Shown: positions 17,724 through 26,484, counted from the first letter of the stretch. The stretch: 64,000 bases of DNA from Victivallaceae bacterium (GCA_024405735.1 JAKSOF010000010.1:22897-86896); one strand, 5' to 3'. Notes: generated from the letters alone by a model not told the origin. Made by a program: numbers and translations.

Positions 17724-17752
17724 TTGTATAAAACTCCTTGATATGCTATATT
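17724..17752 (+). promoter_or_regulatory. Promoter of the fucosidase gene
   Basis: TTGTAT (17724-17729), 17-bp spacer, TATATT (17747-17752), after the small-RNA terminator and 33 bases before the fucosidase ATG. The upstream RNA is therefore probably not the fucosidase leader. Confidence 0.65.
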
Positions 17753-17785
17753 TATACTGTCACCTGTAACCTGAAGGAGAAAAAA

Positions 17786-19054
17786 ATGGAAAATCAACCG
17801 AAGCCGTTGCCGCGTATCACCGCATTTGAAAATATGGGACTTGGTCTTTTCGTCCACTGGGGGCTTTACTCCCAGCTCGGCGTCGGCGAGTGGACCTGGA
17901 AGATCCACGAGCGTCCGCGCGAAGATTATTTCCGGCTCGCTGAAACGTTCACCGCCGCCGACTTCGATGCCGAAGACTTGGCGCGGACGGCGAAAAACGC
18001 GGGAATGAACTACATCGTGTTGACCACCCGCCATCACGAGGGATTTTCCCTTTACGACACCTGCGGCCTCAACACATACGACGCTCCGCACAGTCCGGCG
18101 AAGCGCGACCTCGTCAAGGAATTTGTCGAGGCCTGCCGCAAATATGACATCGTGCCTTTCTTTTATCACACGACGATCGACTGGCACTGGGAAAACCGCC
18201 AGACCTTTGAACTTTCCGAAGAGGATTTCAAGCGTTATCTCGATTATCTCTGCGCTTCGGTCGAGATCCTCTGCAAAAACTACGGCAAGATCGGCGGATT
18301 GTGGTTCGACGGCAACTGGTCGCGTCCGCAGTCGGACTGGCAGCTTGACCGGATGTACGGCATCATCCGGCGTTATCAGCCCGATGCGATCATCATCAAC
18401 AACACCGGATTGAACAACCTCGGCGAATACGGTCATCCCGAGATCGACAGCGTCACCTTTGAAAACAACACGGCGAAACCGATGGACCGCACGGGGCGCA
18501 AAAAGTATGTCGCCGCCGAAGTCTGCAAAACGATGAACGCCCACTGGGGTCACGCGGAAAACGATTTCGCGTTTCTCTCGCCGCACGCCTTGATCGAGCG
18601 CGCCGCGCACAGTCGCGGTTGCGGCGCCAATTTCCTGCTCAACATCGGTCCGGAAGCGCAGGGACGCATCCCCGATTACGAACGCGCCGCGCTCGCGATC
18701 CTCGGCAAATGGGCGCGTCTCTATCAGGAAGCGGTCTACACACCGCGTCCGGTGCCCGGCATCAAATATCCCGGCCGCGACTTTATGCTCAAGGAAGGGA
18801 GCAATTATTACTACTTCACCTATGATCTTGACCGCCTCGGCGACAACAACGTGACCTTTGGCACGCACGGCACGGCTTTCCGCGGCGCATACGGTTTCAA
18901 TGCGACGGTCAAAAAGGCATACTGGCTCGACGACAAAAGCGAAGTATCCGTCATTCAGGACAAAAAAGAGGGGCTCCTCAGTTTCTACACGGCGGGCTTC
19001 CCGTATGGGATGGATACCGTCGTGCGCGTACTCAAGATCGAAACGGAGGAGTAA
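17786..19054 (+). CDS. GH29 alpha-L-fucosidase
   Basis: Retaining alpha-L-fucosidase releasing fucose from glycans, consistent with life on host mucin or algal sugars. The 422-residue protein starts with the GH29 hallmarks FENMGLGLFVHWGLYSQ and the TTRHHEGFSLYDT block. The nucleophile is predicted as Asp175 in GGLWFDGNW, and the FLLNIGPEAQGRIP segment near residue 283 is also typical. No signal peptide is present, so it is predicted cytoplasmic. GAAGGAG precedes the ATG at 17786. The following lipoprotein gene starts immediately after its stop codon, so the two form an operon. Confidence 0.93.
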   Translation: MENQPKPLPRITAFENMGLGLFVHWGLYSQLGVGEWTWKIHERPREDYFRLAETFTAADFDAEDLARTAKNAGMNYIVLTTRHHEGFSLYDTCGLNTYDAPHSPAKRDLVKEFVEACRKYDIVPFFYHTTIDWHWENRQTFELSEEDFKRYLDYLCASVEILCKNYGKIGGLWFDGNWSRPQSDWQLDRMYGIIRRYQPDAIIINNTGLNNLGEYGHPEIDSVTFENNTAKPMDRTGRKKYVAAEVCKTMNAHWGHAENDFAFLSPHALIERAAHSRGCGANFLLNIGPEAQGRIPDYERAALAILGKWARLYQEAVYTPRPVPGIKYPGRDFMLKEGSNYYYFTYDLDRLGDNNVTFGTHGTAFRGAYGFNATVKKAYWLDDKSEVSVIQDKKEGLLSFYTAGFPYGMDTVVRVLKIETEE

Positions 19055-20803
19055 GTGTTGAGAAAAATTCTCCCTTTTTTCGCGCTTGCGTTGCTGACAG
19101 GCTGCTGTTGCGATCCCGCGCGGCAGGAGTTTCAGACGCAATACCGCAAACTTTGGAATGAAAAAATTTCCGTCGCGGAGCGTACAAAAATCGAAAATTC
19201 CATCCTCGCCGCCGCCGACAAAATGCCGAGCGGCGACGATTTCATCTTTTACACGCACGAAAGGATGCTCCCCTGCGAAGTCAAAGCGTACCGCGACAAA
19301 TACGCGATCCTCGACTTCTACGAGGAGGCTTTTGAGCAAGTCTTAAAGGGAATCAAAAACGACAAAGTCGCCCCGGGGAAGCTCAATTTCTACTATCTCT
19401 ACAATATGGGCTTCGTCGTCAAGACCCCGACGGCGACTTTCGGCGTCGATCTCTGCCACCGGCGCGCGGCGGAACTTGTCCCCTACCTTGACTTCGCCGT
19501 CGTCACCCACAATCACGAAGACCATACGTCCTGGCATTTTCTGCAGGCGATGAACAAGGCGAAAAAGCAAGTCTACTCCAATTTCTGGAGTTGCTCCGCC
19601 GCCAAACTCAAGTTCGAGCCGGGATACTCCAAAGAACCTTTCCGCGAAATCGTGATGCCAAGTGTCACGCTCCGCACCTATGAAAGCGACCACCTCAATT
19701 ACAAGTGGTACAAATTCAATATGCCCGTCGAGATCGTCTGCCAAAGCGGCGATAAGGAATTCGTGCTCTTTTCCGGCGGCGACAGTTGCGACACGATGCA
19801 GTGGCAGTGCAAAAAATCCCCCGATCTTGCGATCATGCATCCGCGCGTCGGCGGCGACATCGTCCACGGCGCAATGCTGATCGACGCGAAACTCACTTTG
19901 GTCGCGCATTTACTGGAAATGCAGCACAGCCCGACTTCGCGCTGGCCCTTTGCCGTCGGGTACAGCGAGCAGAATCTCCTTTTGCTCAATCACAAACTCG
20001 GCGCAGTGCCGCACTGGGGCGACAAGATCGTGTTGCCGATTTCCGAAGCGGAAACGGGAAATCACAATCTGCACATCCCCGCCCTGCCCGCGAAAAAACC
20101 GGTCCGCATCATGCCGATCGGCGATTCGATCACGCGCGGGAATTTCATCGGCGAAAGCAATCATCACGCCGATGTCAACGGCGGCGGCTACCGTCTGCCG
20201 TTGCAGAAAATGCTCAAAGCGGAAAACTTTTCCTATCAATTCGTCGGGGAACTCGGTTACTGGGCATACGGCACACTCGGCGAGTGCGATCCCGATTTTC
20301 AGCGTTATCACCACGGCTTGTCGGGTTTCGGCAACCGGGCGATCCGCAGGGGTATGGCATTGCCGCCCTCGGATATGCGAAAAATCGCCCGTCCGGAAAA
20401 ACCGATCAAAGTGCCGGGCATCGTCGATGCGCTCCGCCGCTGGTCGCCCGACGTGATTTTGCTGATGTCCGGCAGCAACGGCTTTATGCCGGAAGAACGC
20501 GATCTCCTCATCCAGACGATCGCGGAAAATTTCACGGGCGTTCTTTTCGTCGCGACGATCCCGCCCCAGTGCGCGCCGCGTCCGGGATTTGAAAACGTCG
20601 ATGCCTACAACGCTTCGCTTAAAGACGGCATCGCCAAAGTCAAAGATCCGAAGTGCAAAATCTACTGTGTCGATATGAATAGCGCACTCACGACCGACGA
20701 TCTCCTGCCCGACGGCGTCCACCCGAAAAAATCAGGCGAAGAAAAAATCGCCAAACGATGGTTCGAGACGCTGATGGAGCATCGCAAAGAAATCGAAAAA
20801 TAA
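19055..20803 (+). CDS. Lipoprotein fusing an MBL-fold hydrolase domain to an SGNH/GDSL esterase domain
   Basis: 582 residues starting with GTG right after the fucosidase stop and preceded by GGAGGA. A signal peptide with lipobox LLTGC (Cys17) predicts membrane anchoring. Residues about 105-300 carry THNHEDHTSWH (151-161), the HxHxDH metal motif of metallo-beta-lactamase folds, plus SGGDS and VAHLLEMQHS. Residues about 350-575 form an SGNH hydrolase: nucleophile Ser in GDSITRG (356-362), SGSNGF (block III) and DGVHPKKSG with the catalytic Asp and His. SGNH enzymes often deacetylate glycans, so cooperation with the fucosidase is likely. The role of the MBL part is unknown. Confidence 0.8.
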   Translation: MLRKILPFFALALLTGCCCDPARQEFQTQYRKLWNEKISVAERTKIENSILAAADKMPSGDDFIFYTHERMLPCEVKAYRDKYAILDFYEEAFEQVLKGIKNDKVAPGKLNFYYLYNMGFVVKTPTATFGVDLCHRRAAELVPYLDFAVVTHNHEDHTSWHFLQAMNKAKKQVYSNFWSCSAAKLKFEPGYSKEPFREIVMPSVTLRTYESDHLNYKWYKFNMPVEIVCQSGDKEFVLFSGGDSCDTMQWQCKKSPDLAIMHPRVGGDIVHGAMLIDAKLTLVAHLLEMQHSPTSRWPFAVGYSEQNLLLLNHKLGAVPHWGDKIVLPISEAETGNHNLHIPALPAKKPVRIMPIGDSITRGNFIGESNHHADVNGGGYRLPLQKMLKAENFSYQFVGELGYWAYGTLGECDPDFQRYHHGLSGFGNRAIRRGMALPPSDMRKIARPEKPIKVPGIVDALRRWSPDVILLMSGSNGFMPEERDLLIQTIAENFTGVLFVATIPPQCAPRPGFENVDAYNASLKDGIAKVKDPKCKIYCVDMNSALTTDDLLPDGVHPKKSGEEKIAKRWFETLMEHRKEIEK

Positions 20804-21258
20804 GGAATCAGCCAGAGGGGGCTTGTTTCGCCCCCTCTGGAACTCCCCTCAACCAGCCACGGGCTGGACTTTATACCTGCCGCAGATATTTGCGGACTGA
20901 CGCTTTTATTGCACTCCCAGCGAATATCTCCGCAAATCTCCGCGGGCTCGTCTGTTTGTTACCGTAAAATAAGTTGCGCCCCACGCGGGCTAATACTTTG
21001 CGCTTTCGCGCGCCGTCCGCCCGACTGCCTGATGTGCGACACGCCCCACGCTAATGGTTGTCTCGCCCTTCCGGGCGAAATAAAGGCAAAACGGACGGTA
21101 ACGGACTTCTACGGACGATAACGTGATGGTGAAATGACCAAATCACGCGATGATGACGCATCCGTTTTGTCCGACAAATTGCCCGATGCCCTGTTTTCCC
21201 TTTGAAAATCTTTGGGTGTTCTAGTTGCTATTTGCGCTTTGAAGACTCTTGAAATATA
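20804..21258 (+). other. Gene-free stretch: structured repeat copy A and AT-rich sequence
   Basis: Holds repeat copy A (20811-21050), then roughly 200 bases without a credible gene, ending in a 25-base tandem duplication (about 21253-21302) that runs into the 3' end of the next minus-strand gene. Confidence 0.6.
20811..21050 (+). repeat. Structured intergenic repeat, copy A
   Basis: Starts 8 bases after the stop of the lipoprotein gene. It contains an 11-bp hairpin (20812-20822 with 20830-20840, loop TTGTTTC), the conserved CTCAACC, a 6-bp hairpin CCAGCC-ACG-GGCTGG (20853-20867), then CCGCAGATATTTGCGG and long blocks shared with copy B at 22428-22671 in inverted orientation. The stems differ in sequence between copies while keeping pairing. 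Confidence 0.8.
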
Positions 21259-21783
21259 TTAACGAGTGTCGTCGTCAAATATACTAATGAGTGTCGTTGT
21301 CAAAAACATTGTAACAAGTAGTGACGCTCCCCATAGCAAACACCCCAAAAAGAAAGAACGATTGCCACCATTGTGCAATCTATATATCGCCCATATTGAT
21401 ACAAAAAAGCCGATTGCATAGGCGAAATCATTGGTAATGCCATAATCATCCCAAGAAGTGCCTCTATTCTGTGCTGCGGCTATTCTATCTATGACAGTTC
21501 CAAAAAGAAACAGAATAAGCAAAATTATAAAAGCGCCCCAGAGTATTTCCGGATAGTAGCCTTTTGTCGCATATGAAAGAGATACCATCGAAGGAATTAC
21601 TGTCAAACAACCAGCGCCAGAAAAAGAATAGACCACGAATAATCCTAATACGAAAAAGAGTCCAAACAAGAAAGTATGAATTTCCTCGTTGGTGGTATGG
21701 TCCCATACCACCCATCCAATAACCCAAATAACCAACCAAGTAAAAAAACATCCTCTTGACAAATTTTTGCGAACGTAGTTCAT
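21259..21783 (-). CDS. Hypothetical multi-spanning membrane protein
   Basis: 174 residues with about five hydrophobic segments (for example LVIWVIGWVVW, LFGLFFVLGLFVVYSF, ILWGAFIILLILFLFGTVI and FAYAIGFFVSIWAIY) and a charged FDDDTR tail. An AAGGAG ribosome site sits 8 bases before the ATG, which supports a real gene. It resembles small DUF805-like membrane proteins only in topology; no family was recognised. Base composition is clearly AT-richer than neighbouring genes, and the gene lies between inverted repeats A and B. Its last codons overlap a 25-base tandem duplication, so the present C-terminus may be recent. Confidence 0.6.
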   Translation of the reverse strand: MNYVRKNLSRGCFFTWLVIWVIGWVVWDHTTNEEIHTFLFGLFFVLGLFVVYSFSGAGCLTVIPSMVSLSYATKGYYPEILWGAFIILLILFLFGTVIDRIAAAQNRGTSWDDYGITNDFAYAIGFFVSIWAIYRLHNGGNRSFFLGCLLWGASLLVTMFLTTTLISIFDDDTR

Positions 21784-21937
21784 TATATTGTCTCCTTGTT
21801 TTCAAGATTAATCGCTATTGCTTAACAAAAATTGCCGGACTTGATTGATAATGACGCTCCTGCATCGTGTTAAAAGTGTCAAACGTCTTTTATTTGAGCG
21901 CGGGAGCCCCGATAATGCTATACGAAGATGGCATCTT

Positions 21938-22323
21938 TCAGCAACTTTTCAAGTTTGAATCATTGGAATCTGCTACCGTTGCAATTTCCTTAAAATCTCT
22001 CTTACACTTGTACGAATTTCTACAATAAAATTCGCCATTCTCAATAAACTTACTACGGAAAAATGACGCATTCTTACGCTCAATGGATAAAAAAGGCACG
22101 TTCCCGAACTTCCCCGTAACAAAAGGTACTTGCAAACCTGTCCAGCGAAGAAGAGGGAGCGTGCCAATGCACAGTTTTGTGCATAGCACGCCCAGTTCCG
22201 GTATTCGCGGGGATTTGAAAAATTGCAAGTTTCTTTGTTGCGAACAACCTTGATCTGACGATCCGGATTGCCTTTTCTCCGGCAATCCGTCATTAAAATA
22301 TCACGTAAAATCAGGAATTTCAA
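21938..22323 (-). pseudogene. Possible decayed small cysteine-containing protein
   Basis: Two overlapping frames share this stretch: one gives a polar N-terminal part (ETCNFSNPREYRNW), the other a protein-like C-terminal part (FGNVPFLSIERKNASFF and GEFYCRNSYKCKRDF). They may be one frameshifted gene. No ribosome site and no recognised family, so this is a weak call based on amino-acid composition only. Confidence 0.2.
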
Positions 22324-22427
22324 GAAAATTCCTTAAAATGTTTTTTCTGCTAATGCCTTGAAGAAAATCTTATAATATCCGTCTCGCGATATAGAAAAGT
22401 GCATTAAAAGGAATCGGCTTGTACTTA

Positions 22428-22671
22428 AATGGGGAGTATCGCATATCAGGCAGTCGGGCGGGCGAAGCGGCAGAGCGGAGCATTAGCCTGCGTGGGACGC
22501 AGGTCCTTTTTGCAGTAACAAACAGACAAGACCGCGGAGATTTGCGGGGACAAACGTTTAAAGCGCGAACAAAGCGATCATCCGCAAATATCTGCGGCAG
22601 GTACAAAGCCCCGCCCCTGGCGGGTTGAGAGAGCCACGAGAGGCGAAACCAGCCTCTCGTGCTCCCATTAC
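22428..22671 (-). repeat. Structured intergenic repeat, copy B
   Basis: Inverted copy of the repeat at 20811-21050, read on the minus strand starting 29 bases after the aconitase stop. Hairpins: 10-bp stem 22635-22644 with 22652-22661 (minus-strand loop TGGTTTC) and 6-bp CCCGCC-GGCGGG (22610-22624). Shared blocks include ACCTGCCGCAGATATTTGCG, CGCAAATCTCCGCGG, GTCTGTTTGTTAC and CCCGACTGCCTGAT. Confidence 0.8.
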
Positions 22672-22700
22672 ATCAATTTTTGACACTTTAAGGCGTTTTT

Positions 22701-24641
22701 CTATTTCACGTTGAGCCGGCCGCCGGCGAGGATGATGTCGATGTCCTCGCGACTTAAGGTGTGGTGGAAACTAAGTTCCTTGACACTGCCGTCGGCTTTG
22801 CGCAATTTGCCGCAGACACCTTTGCCTTCGGCAAGCTGTTCGCGGATGCGGTCGATCTCGATGGCGTCGCCTTCTTCGATGGCGTCGTATTGGGCAACGT
22901 CGTCAAAAAGCAAGGGAACGATGCCGAAATTGACGAGATTCGCGCGGTGGATGCGCTCGATGGCGAGTGCGGCGACGACCTTGACGCCGAGGTACATCGG
23001 GCAGATCGCGGCGTGTTCGCGGCTGGAGCCCTGCCCGTAACTGTCGCGGCCGACGATGATGCCGTGACGTCCGGAATCGCGGACGTTTGAAGCGCGTTCG
23101 GCGAAACTCGGTTTGCCGTTGACGGTGAAGCATTCAAAAACGACTTTGGAGTATGCCGGGATATTGCTGCGCAACTTGAGGTGGACACCGGCGGGCATGA
23201 TGTGATCGGTCGTGATCTTGTCGCCGACTTTGATGACGACGACGCCGTCGATCTTTTCGGGAAGCGCGGCGTTGCGGGGCGGTTCGCCGATGGTCGGCTT
23301 GCGGACGATCAAAGTTCCGGCTTTCGGCTGTTGCAAAAGCGCATCTTCGTTGATGAATTCGGCGGGCTCCTCCGGCACCGGCGCCGCGAAACCGAGCATC
23401 CGGGGATCGGTGAAAACGCCGGTCAGCGCGGTGGCGACGGCGGTTTCAGGGCTGACCAGATAGGACTGATCGCCCTTGGTGCCGCTGCGTCCGGCGAAGT
23501 TGCGGTTGAAAGTCCGCACCGTGATCGTATCGTTGGCGGGGCTTTGCCCCTGCCCGATGCAGGGACCGCAACCGACTTCGAGAATACGGGCTCCGGCGGC
23601 GACGAGGTCGGCGAGCATCCCGTTGGAAGCGAGCATTTCCAGCACGGCGCGGCTGCCGGGGGCGATCGCCAGCGTCACATCGGGACTGATGCGGCGGCCG
23701 TGAAGCGCCATCGCGACGAGCGCGAGGTCGCGGTAACCGCCGTTGGTGCAACTGCCGATCAAGACCTGATCGACCTTTTTTCCGGCGAGGTCGGAAACCT
23801 TGACGATGTTGTCGGGACTGGAAGGCGCGGCGGCAAGCGGCTGAAGCGTATCCAGGTCGATTTCGATGACGCGGTCATATTCCGCATCGGGATCGGCGGC
23901 AAGCGCGACGAAACCTTCTTCGCGGTGCTGTTGTTTGAGCCAGCGAAGCGTCGTTTCATCCGAGGGGAAAATGCTCGTCGTCACGCCGAGTTCCGCGCCC
24001 ATATTGGTGATCGTCGCGCGCTGGGGCACGCCGAGCGAAGCGACGCCGTCCCCGAAATATTCGACGATGCACCCGACATTGCCCTTGGTCGTCAAGATGG
24101 AAAGCAGTTTCAGGATCACATCCTTGGCGGCGCACCACGGCTGAAGTTTGCCGGTCAACTTGACGCCGATGACTTTGGGATAAGGAATATGAAAGGCCTT
24201 GCCCGCCATCGCCAATGCGACATCGAGACCGCCCGCACCGATCGCCATCATCCCGATGCCGCCGCCCGTCGGCGTATGGCTGTCGGAGCCGATCAGCGTC
24301 TTGCCCGGCAAACCGAAACGCTCCAGATGCAACTGATGGCAGATACCGTTGCCGGGGGGCGAAAAGATCACGCCCTTGTCGGCGGCGACGCTTTGCAGAT
24401 AAAGGTGATCGTTGCGGTTTTCGGGACCGTTCTGCATCATATTGTGGTCGACGTAGGAAACGGAAAGTTCAGTCGCGACTTTGGCGGTGCCGATCGCTTC
24501 CAATTCGAGATACGCCATCGTGCCGGTCGCATCCTGCGTGAGCGTCTGGTCGATCCTGATCGCGACGGGTTCGCCGGGGACCCGGCTGCCGGAAACAAAA
24601 TGCGCGTCGATGATTTTCTGGGTTACTGTGCCGTGAGCCAT
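22701..24641 (-). CDS. acn: Aconitate hydratase, single-chain 646-residue type
   Basis: Isomerises citrate and isocitrate with a 4Fe-4S cluster. The start MAHGTVTQKIIDAHFVSG follows an AGGAGT ribosome site; a longer open frame upstream is non-coding. DSHTPTGGGIGMMAIGAGGLD, the cluster ligands in GSCTNGGYRD and GCGPCIGQG, and the swivel-domain motif GRDSYGQGSSREHAA are all present. The order (catalytic domains, then swivel) and 646-residue length match the shorter aconitase subfamily of anaerobes. Homoaconitase or isopropylmalate isomerase are less likely because those are usually two-chain. A good promoter lies at 24683-24711. Confidence 0.9.
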   Translation of the reverse strand: MAHGTVTQKIIDAHFVSGSRVPGEPVAIRIDQTLTQDATGTMAYLELEAIGTAKVATELSVSYVDHNMMQNGPENRNDHLYLQSVAADKGVIFSPPGNGICHQLHLERFGLPGKTLIGSDSHTPTGGGIGMMAIGAGGLDVALAMAGKAFHIPYPKVIGVKLTGKLQPWCAAKDVILKLLSILTTKGNVGCIVEYFGDGVASLGVPQRATITNMGAELGVTTSIFPSDETTLRWLKQQHREEGFVALAADPDAEYDRVIEIDLDTLQPLAAAPSSPDNIVKVSDLAGKKVDQVLIGSCTNGGYRDLALVAMALHGRRISPDVTLAIAPGSRAVLEMLASNGMLADLVAAGARILEVGCGPCIGQGQSPANDTITVRTFNRNFAGRSGTKGDQSYLVSPETAVATALTGVFTDPRMLGFAAPVPEEPAEFINEDALLQQPKAGTLIVRKPTIGEPPRNAALPEKIDGVVVIKVGDKITTDHIMPAGVHLKLRSNIPAYSKVVFECFTVNGKPSFAERASNVRDSGRHGIIVGRDSYGQGSSREHAAICPMYLGVKVVAALAIERIHRANLVNFGIVPLLFDDVAQYDAIEEGDAIEIDRIREQLAEGKGVCGKLRKADGSVKELSFHHTLSREDIDIILAGGRLNVK

Positions 24642-24682
24642 AAAAAATACTCCTGAAATGGGGTTGAATATACCGTTTTTAT

Positions 24683-24711
24683 AATATAACGGAAAAACGC
24701 CTTGCTTGCAA
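24683..24711 (-). promoter_or_regulatory. Promoter of the aconitase gene
   Basis: Minus-strand TTGCAA (24706-24711), 17-bp spacer, TATATT (24683-24688), about 40 bases before the ATG. Confidence 0.7.
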
Positions 24712-24729
24712 CTTGAAAGGCGTAAAAAA

Positions 24730-25575
24730 TCAGCGCTTCCTCGCCGCGAGCGTCGCGAACGCATCGTCGGGAACGGCAAGTCCTCCCATGCCCGTACCGA
24801 GTTGCGCCGTCGAGTGTTCCCCGTGAAAGTCGCTTCCGCCGCTGATGCCGAGGCCGAAATCCTGCGCCGTCTGCAAAAGCATCTGCGTTTCGGGGGGGCC
24901 GAAAAGGGAGTAGTAGCACTCCAGCGCATCCAGTCCGAGCGGCGCGAATTTCTTACAGAAACGGCGGACAAAGGCGGATTCGTTGCGCTGACGGTAGACG
25001 GGATGCGCCCAGACGGCGACGCCGTGCGCCGCGTGAATGACGTCGATCGCCGTTGCGGGATCGGGCGTCTTGCGCCGGACGTAAGCGGGACGGTCGCGCC
25101 CGAGCAGTTTGCGGAAAACTTCCTGCAAATCCGAAAAACCGTAGATCCGGCGGAGCGCGGCGGCAAAATGCGGACGTCCGATGGCGGAAGCATCGGAAAA
25201 ACGGGAAAATTCCGGCTCGCCGGCGTCAAGCGGATAGCCGAGCGAAGCAAGTTTCCGGAAAATCATTTCGTTGCGGCGACACCGCTCTTCGCGCTGACGC
25301 TCCAGAAACTCCAGCAAAACATCGTTGTGCGGATCGATAAAAAGTCCGACGATGTGGATCTCCTTGCCGGAATAATCGGTGGAAATCTCCACCCCCGGCA
25401 CGGCGATCAGATCGGGATACGCTTTTGCCGCTTCGCAAAAAGCGTCGATGCCCGTCACCGTGTCGTGATCGGTCAGCGCGACGGCTCCAAGCGGGATCGC
25501 GGCGGCGAGTTCCGGGATCTTTTCCGGCGGTACGGTCCCGTCGGATGCGCAACTGTGGGTGTGCAAATCGATCAA
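24730..25575 (-). CDS. PHP-domain phosphoesterase (nucleoside bisphosphate phosphatase/RNase AM-like)
   Basis: 281 residues of the PHP fold: MIDLHTHSCASDGT at the N-terminus supplies the first metal ligands, then ALTDHDTVTG, GVEISTDYSGKEIHIVG, the central RPHFAAAL, WAHP and the C-terminal GGSDFHGEH. This arrangement matches the YciV/TrpH group that dephosphorylates 3',5'-nucleoside bisphosphates and trims RNA 5' ends. It is probably in one transcript with the solute-binding lipoprotein gene 35 bases upstream, although no functional link is clear. The aconitase promoter lies just beyond its stop. Confidence 0.85.
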   Translation of the reverse strand: MIDLHTHSCASDGTVPPEKIPELAAAIPLGAVALTDHDTVTGIDAFCEAAKAYPDLIAVPGVEISTDYSGKEIHIVGLFIDPHNDVLLEFLERQREERCRRNEMIFRKLASLGYPLDAGEPEFSRFSDASAIGRPHFAAALRRIYGFSDLQEVFRKLLGRDRPAYVRRKTPDPATAIDVIHAAHGVAVWAHPVYRQRNESAFVRRFCKKFAPLGLDALECYYSLFGPPETQMLLQTAQDFGLGISGGSDFHGEHSTAQLGTGMGGLAVPDDAFATLAARKR

Positions 25576-25610
25576 CGCGCCGCCTCCCCGGTCGGGATAA
25601 AAAGCCGGAT

Positions 25611-26360
25611 CTACCGGGAAATGTGTTTCCCGATGATCTCCTGCAAGCGACCGGATCGTTTCAGTTTTTCCACCTCGGCGTTGAATTGCCGGAGCAATCC
25701 GGCATCGTTTTTGTTCAAGCCGAAAGCATATTCCTCCTCGGTCAGCGCACCGGGAAGAATTTTCAGTTTGCCGTTGTATTCCGCGAGAAGTTCTTTGACC
25801 GGATCGCCGTCGTAGACAACGGCGTCCAAAGTCCCTGCCGCCAACGCCGCCACGGCAAGTTCGGCATTTTCAAAACGCTCCGGCTCGTGAAGATTTTTGG
25901 AAACAAACGCGTCTCCGCTCGTACCCTGCTTTACGCCGATGCGGATATTGGCATCTTTCAGCGCGTCTGCATTGGCGATCGCGGAATCCTGCGGGACGAC
26001 GACCACCTGACTCCCTTTGCGGTAAGGCTCGGAAAAAGCGATCTGCTCTTTGCGCGCTTCCGTGACCGTGATGCCGGATGCGGCGATGTCGCATTTTCCC
26101 TTTTCGACCGAAAGGATCACCGAATCGAATTTCATCACGACGATCTCCAGTTCGCACCCGATATTTTGTGCGATTTCCCGGGCAATATCGACGTCAATGC
26201 CGGTAACTTCGCCGTTTTTAACGCTGACATAAGGCGGGAAGGACGTTTCCACCGCCATACGCAAGACCCTTTTTTTCCCGTCGTTTTTGCCGCATCCGGA
26301 AAGAATCAACGCTCCGGCGGCAAAAACCGCCGTCAGCGACAACATCATCCACTTTTTCAT
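25611..26360 (-). CDS. Amino-acid ABC transporter solute-binding lipoprotein (SBP family 3)
   Basis: A periplasmic polar amino-acid receptor of the HisJ/GlnH type. From the ATG at 26360 (ribosome site GCAGGAGT) it has a signal peptide and lipobox ILSGC, then RMAVETSFPPYVS, GIDVDIAREIAQNIG, the conserved CDIAASGITVTEARK and FSEPYRKGSQVVVV. 249 residues is normal. No permease or ATPase gene is nearby, so it must work with a transporter encoded elsewhere. An upstream in-frame ATG at 26393 adds non-signal residues and is rejected. Confidence 0.88.
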   Translation of the reverse strand: MKKWMMLSLTAVFAAGALILSGCGKNDGKKRVLRMAVETSFPPYVSVKNGEVTGIDVDIAREIAQNIGCELEIVVMKFDSVILSVEKGKCDIAASGITVTEARKEQIAFSEPYRKGSQVVVVPQDSAIANADALKDANIRIGVKQGTSGDAFVSKNLHEPERFENAELAVAALAAGTLDAVVYDGDPVKELLAEYNGKLKILPGALTEEEYAFGLNKNDAGLLRQFNAEVEKLKRSGRLQEIIGKHISR

Positions 26361-26400
26361 ACTCCTGCTTCCTTTCACAGCGAAAATAAACACATATTAT

Positions 26401-26429
26401 AATATGCCGTACCTTTACCGCTTTTTCAA
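26401..26429 (-). promoter_or_regulatory. Promoter of the solute-binding protein gene
   Basis: Minus-strand TTGAAA (26424-26429), 17-bp spacer, CATATT (26401-26406), embedded in ATATTATAATATG. Confidence 0.5.
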
Positions 26430-26457
26430 GTGATCTGATGATTTTTCATACCGGCAT

Positions 26458-26484
26458 AAAAAACGGGCGGCAAACTGCCGCCCG
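26458..26484 (-). terminator. Rho-independent terminator of the giant repeat-protein gene
   Basis: Eight-bp stem (26464-26471 with 26477-26484), 5-base loop and six T residues on the minus strand, 19 bases past the stop codon. Confidence 0.85.

Larger units (their letters stand above)
21784..22700. other. Gene-poor AT-rich stretch with possible gene remnants and repeat copy B
   Basis: No convincing gene. Two overlapping minus-strand frames at 21938-22285 and 21973-22323 look like one decayed Cys-containing protein. Repeat copy B fills 22428-22671. Nothing resembling a tRNA or transposase was seen. Confidence 0.5.

Noticed and set aside
20812..20840. Hairpin after the lipoprotein gene as an ordinary rho-independent terminator
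   Set aside because: The 11-bp stem is strong but lacks a T run, and it belongs to the larger repeat A. A role in transcript ending is possible but not shown.
23181..24656. Long plus-strand open frame of about 490 codons
   Set aside because: Antisense to the aconitase gene; its composition (Asp/Arg/Gly-rich, no domains) is typical of a shadow frame.
24642..25250. N-terminal extension of the aconitase frame by about 200 codons
   Set aside because: The extension runs through the promoter and the antisense of the PHP gene; the normal aconitase N-terminus with ribosome site starts at 24641.
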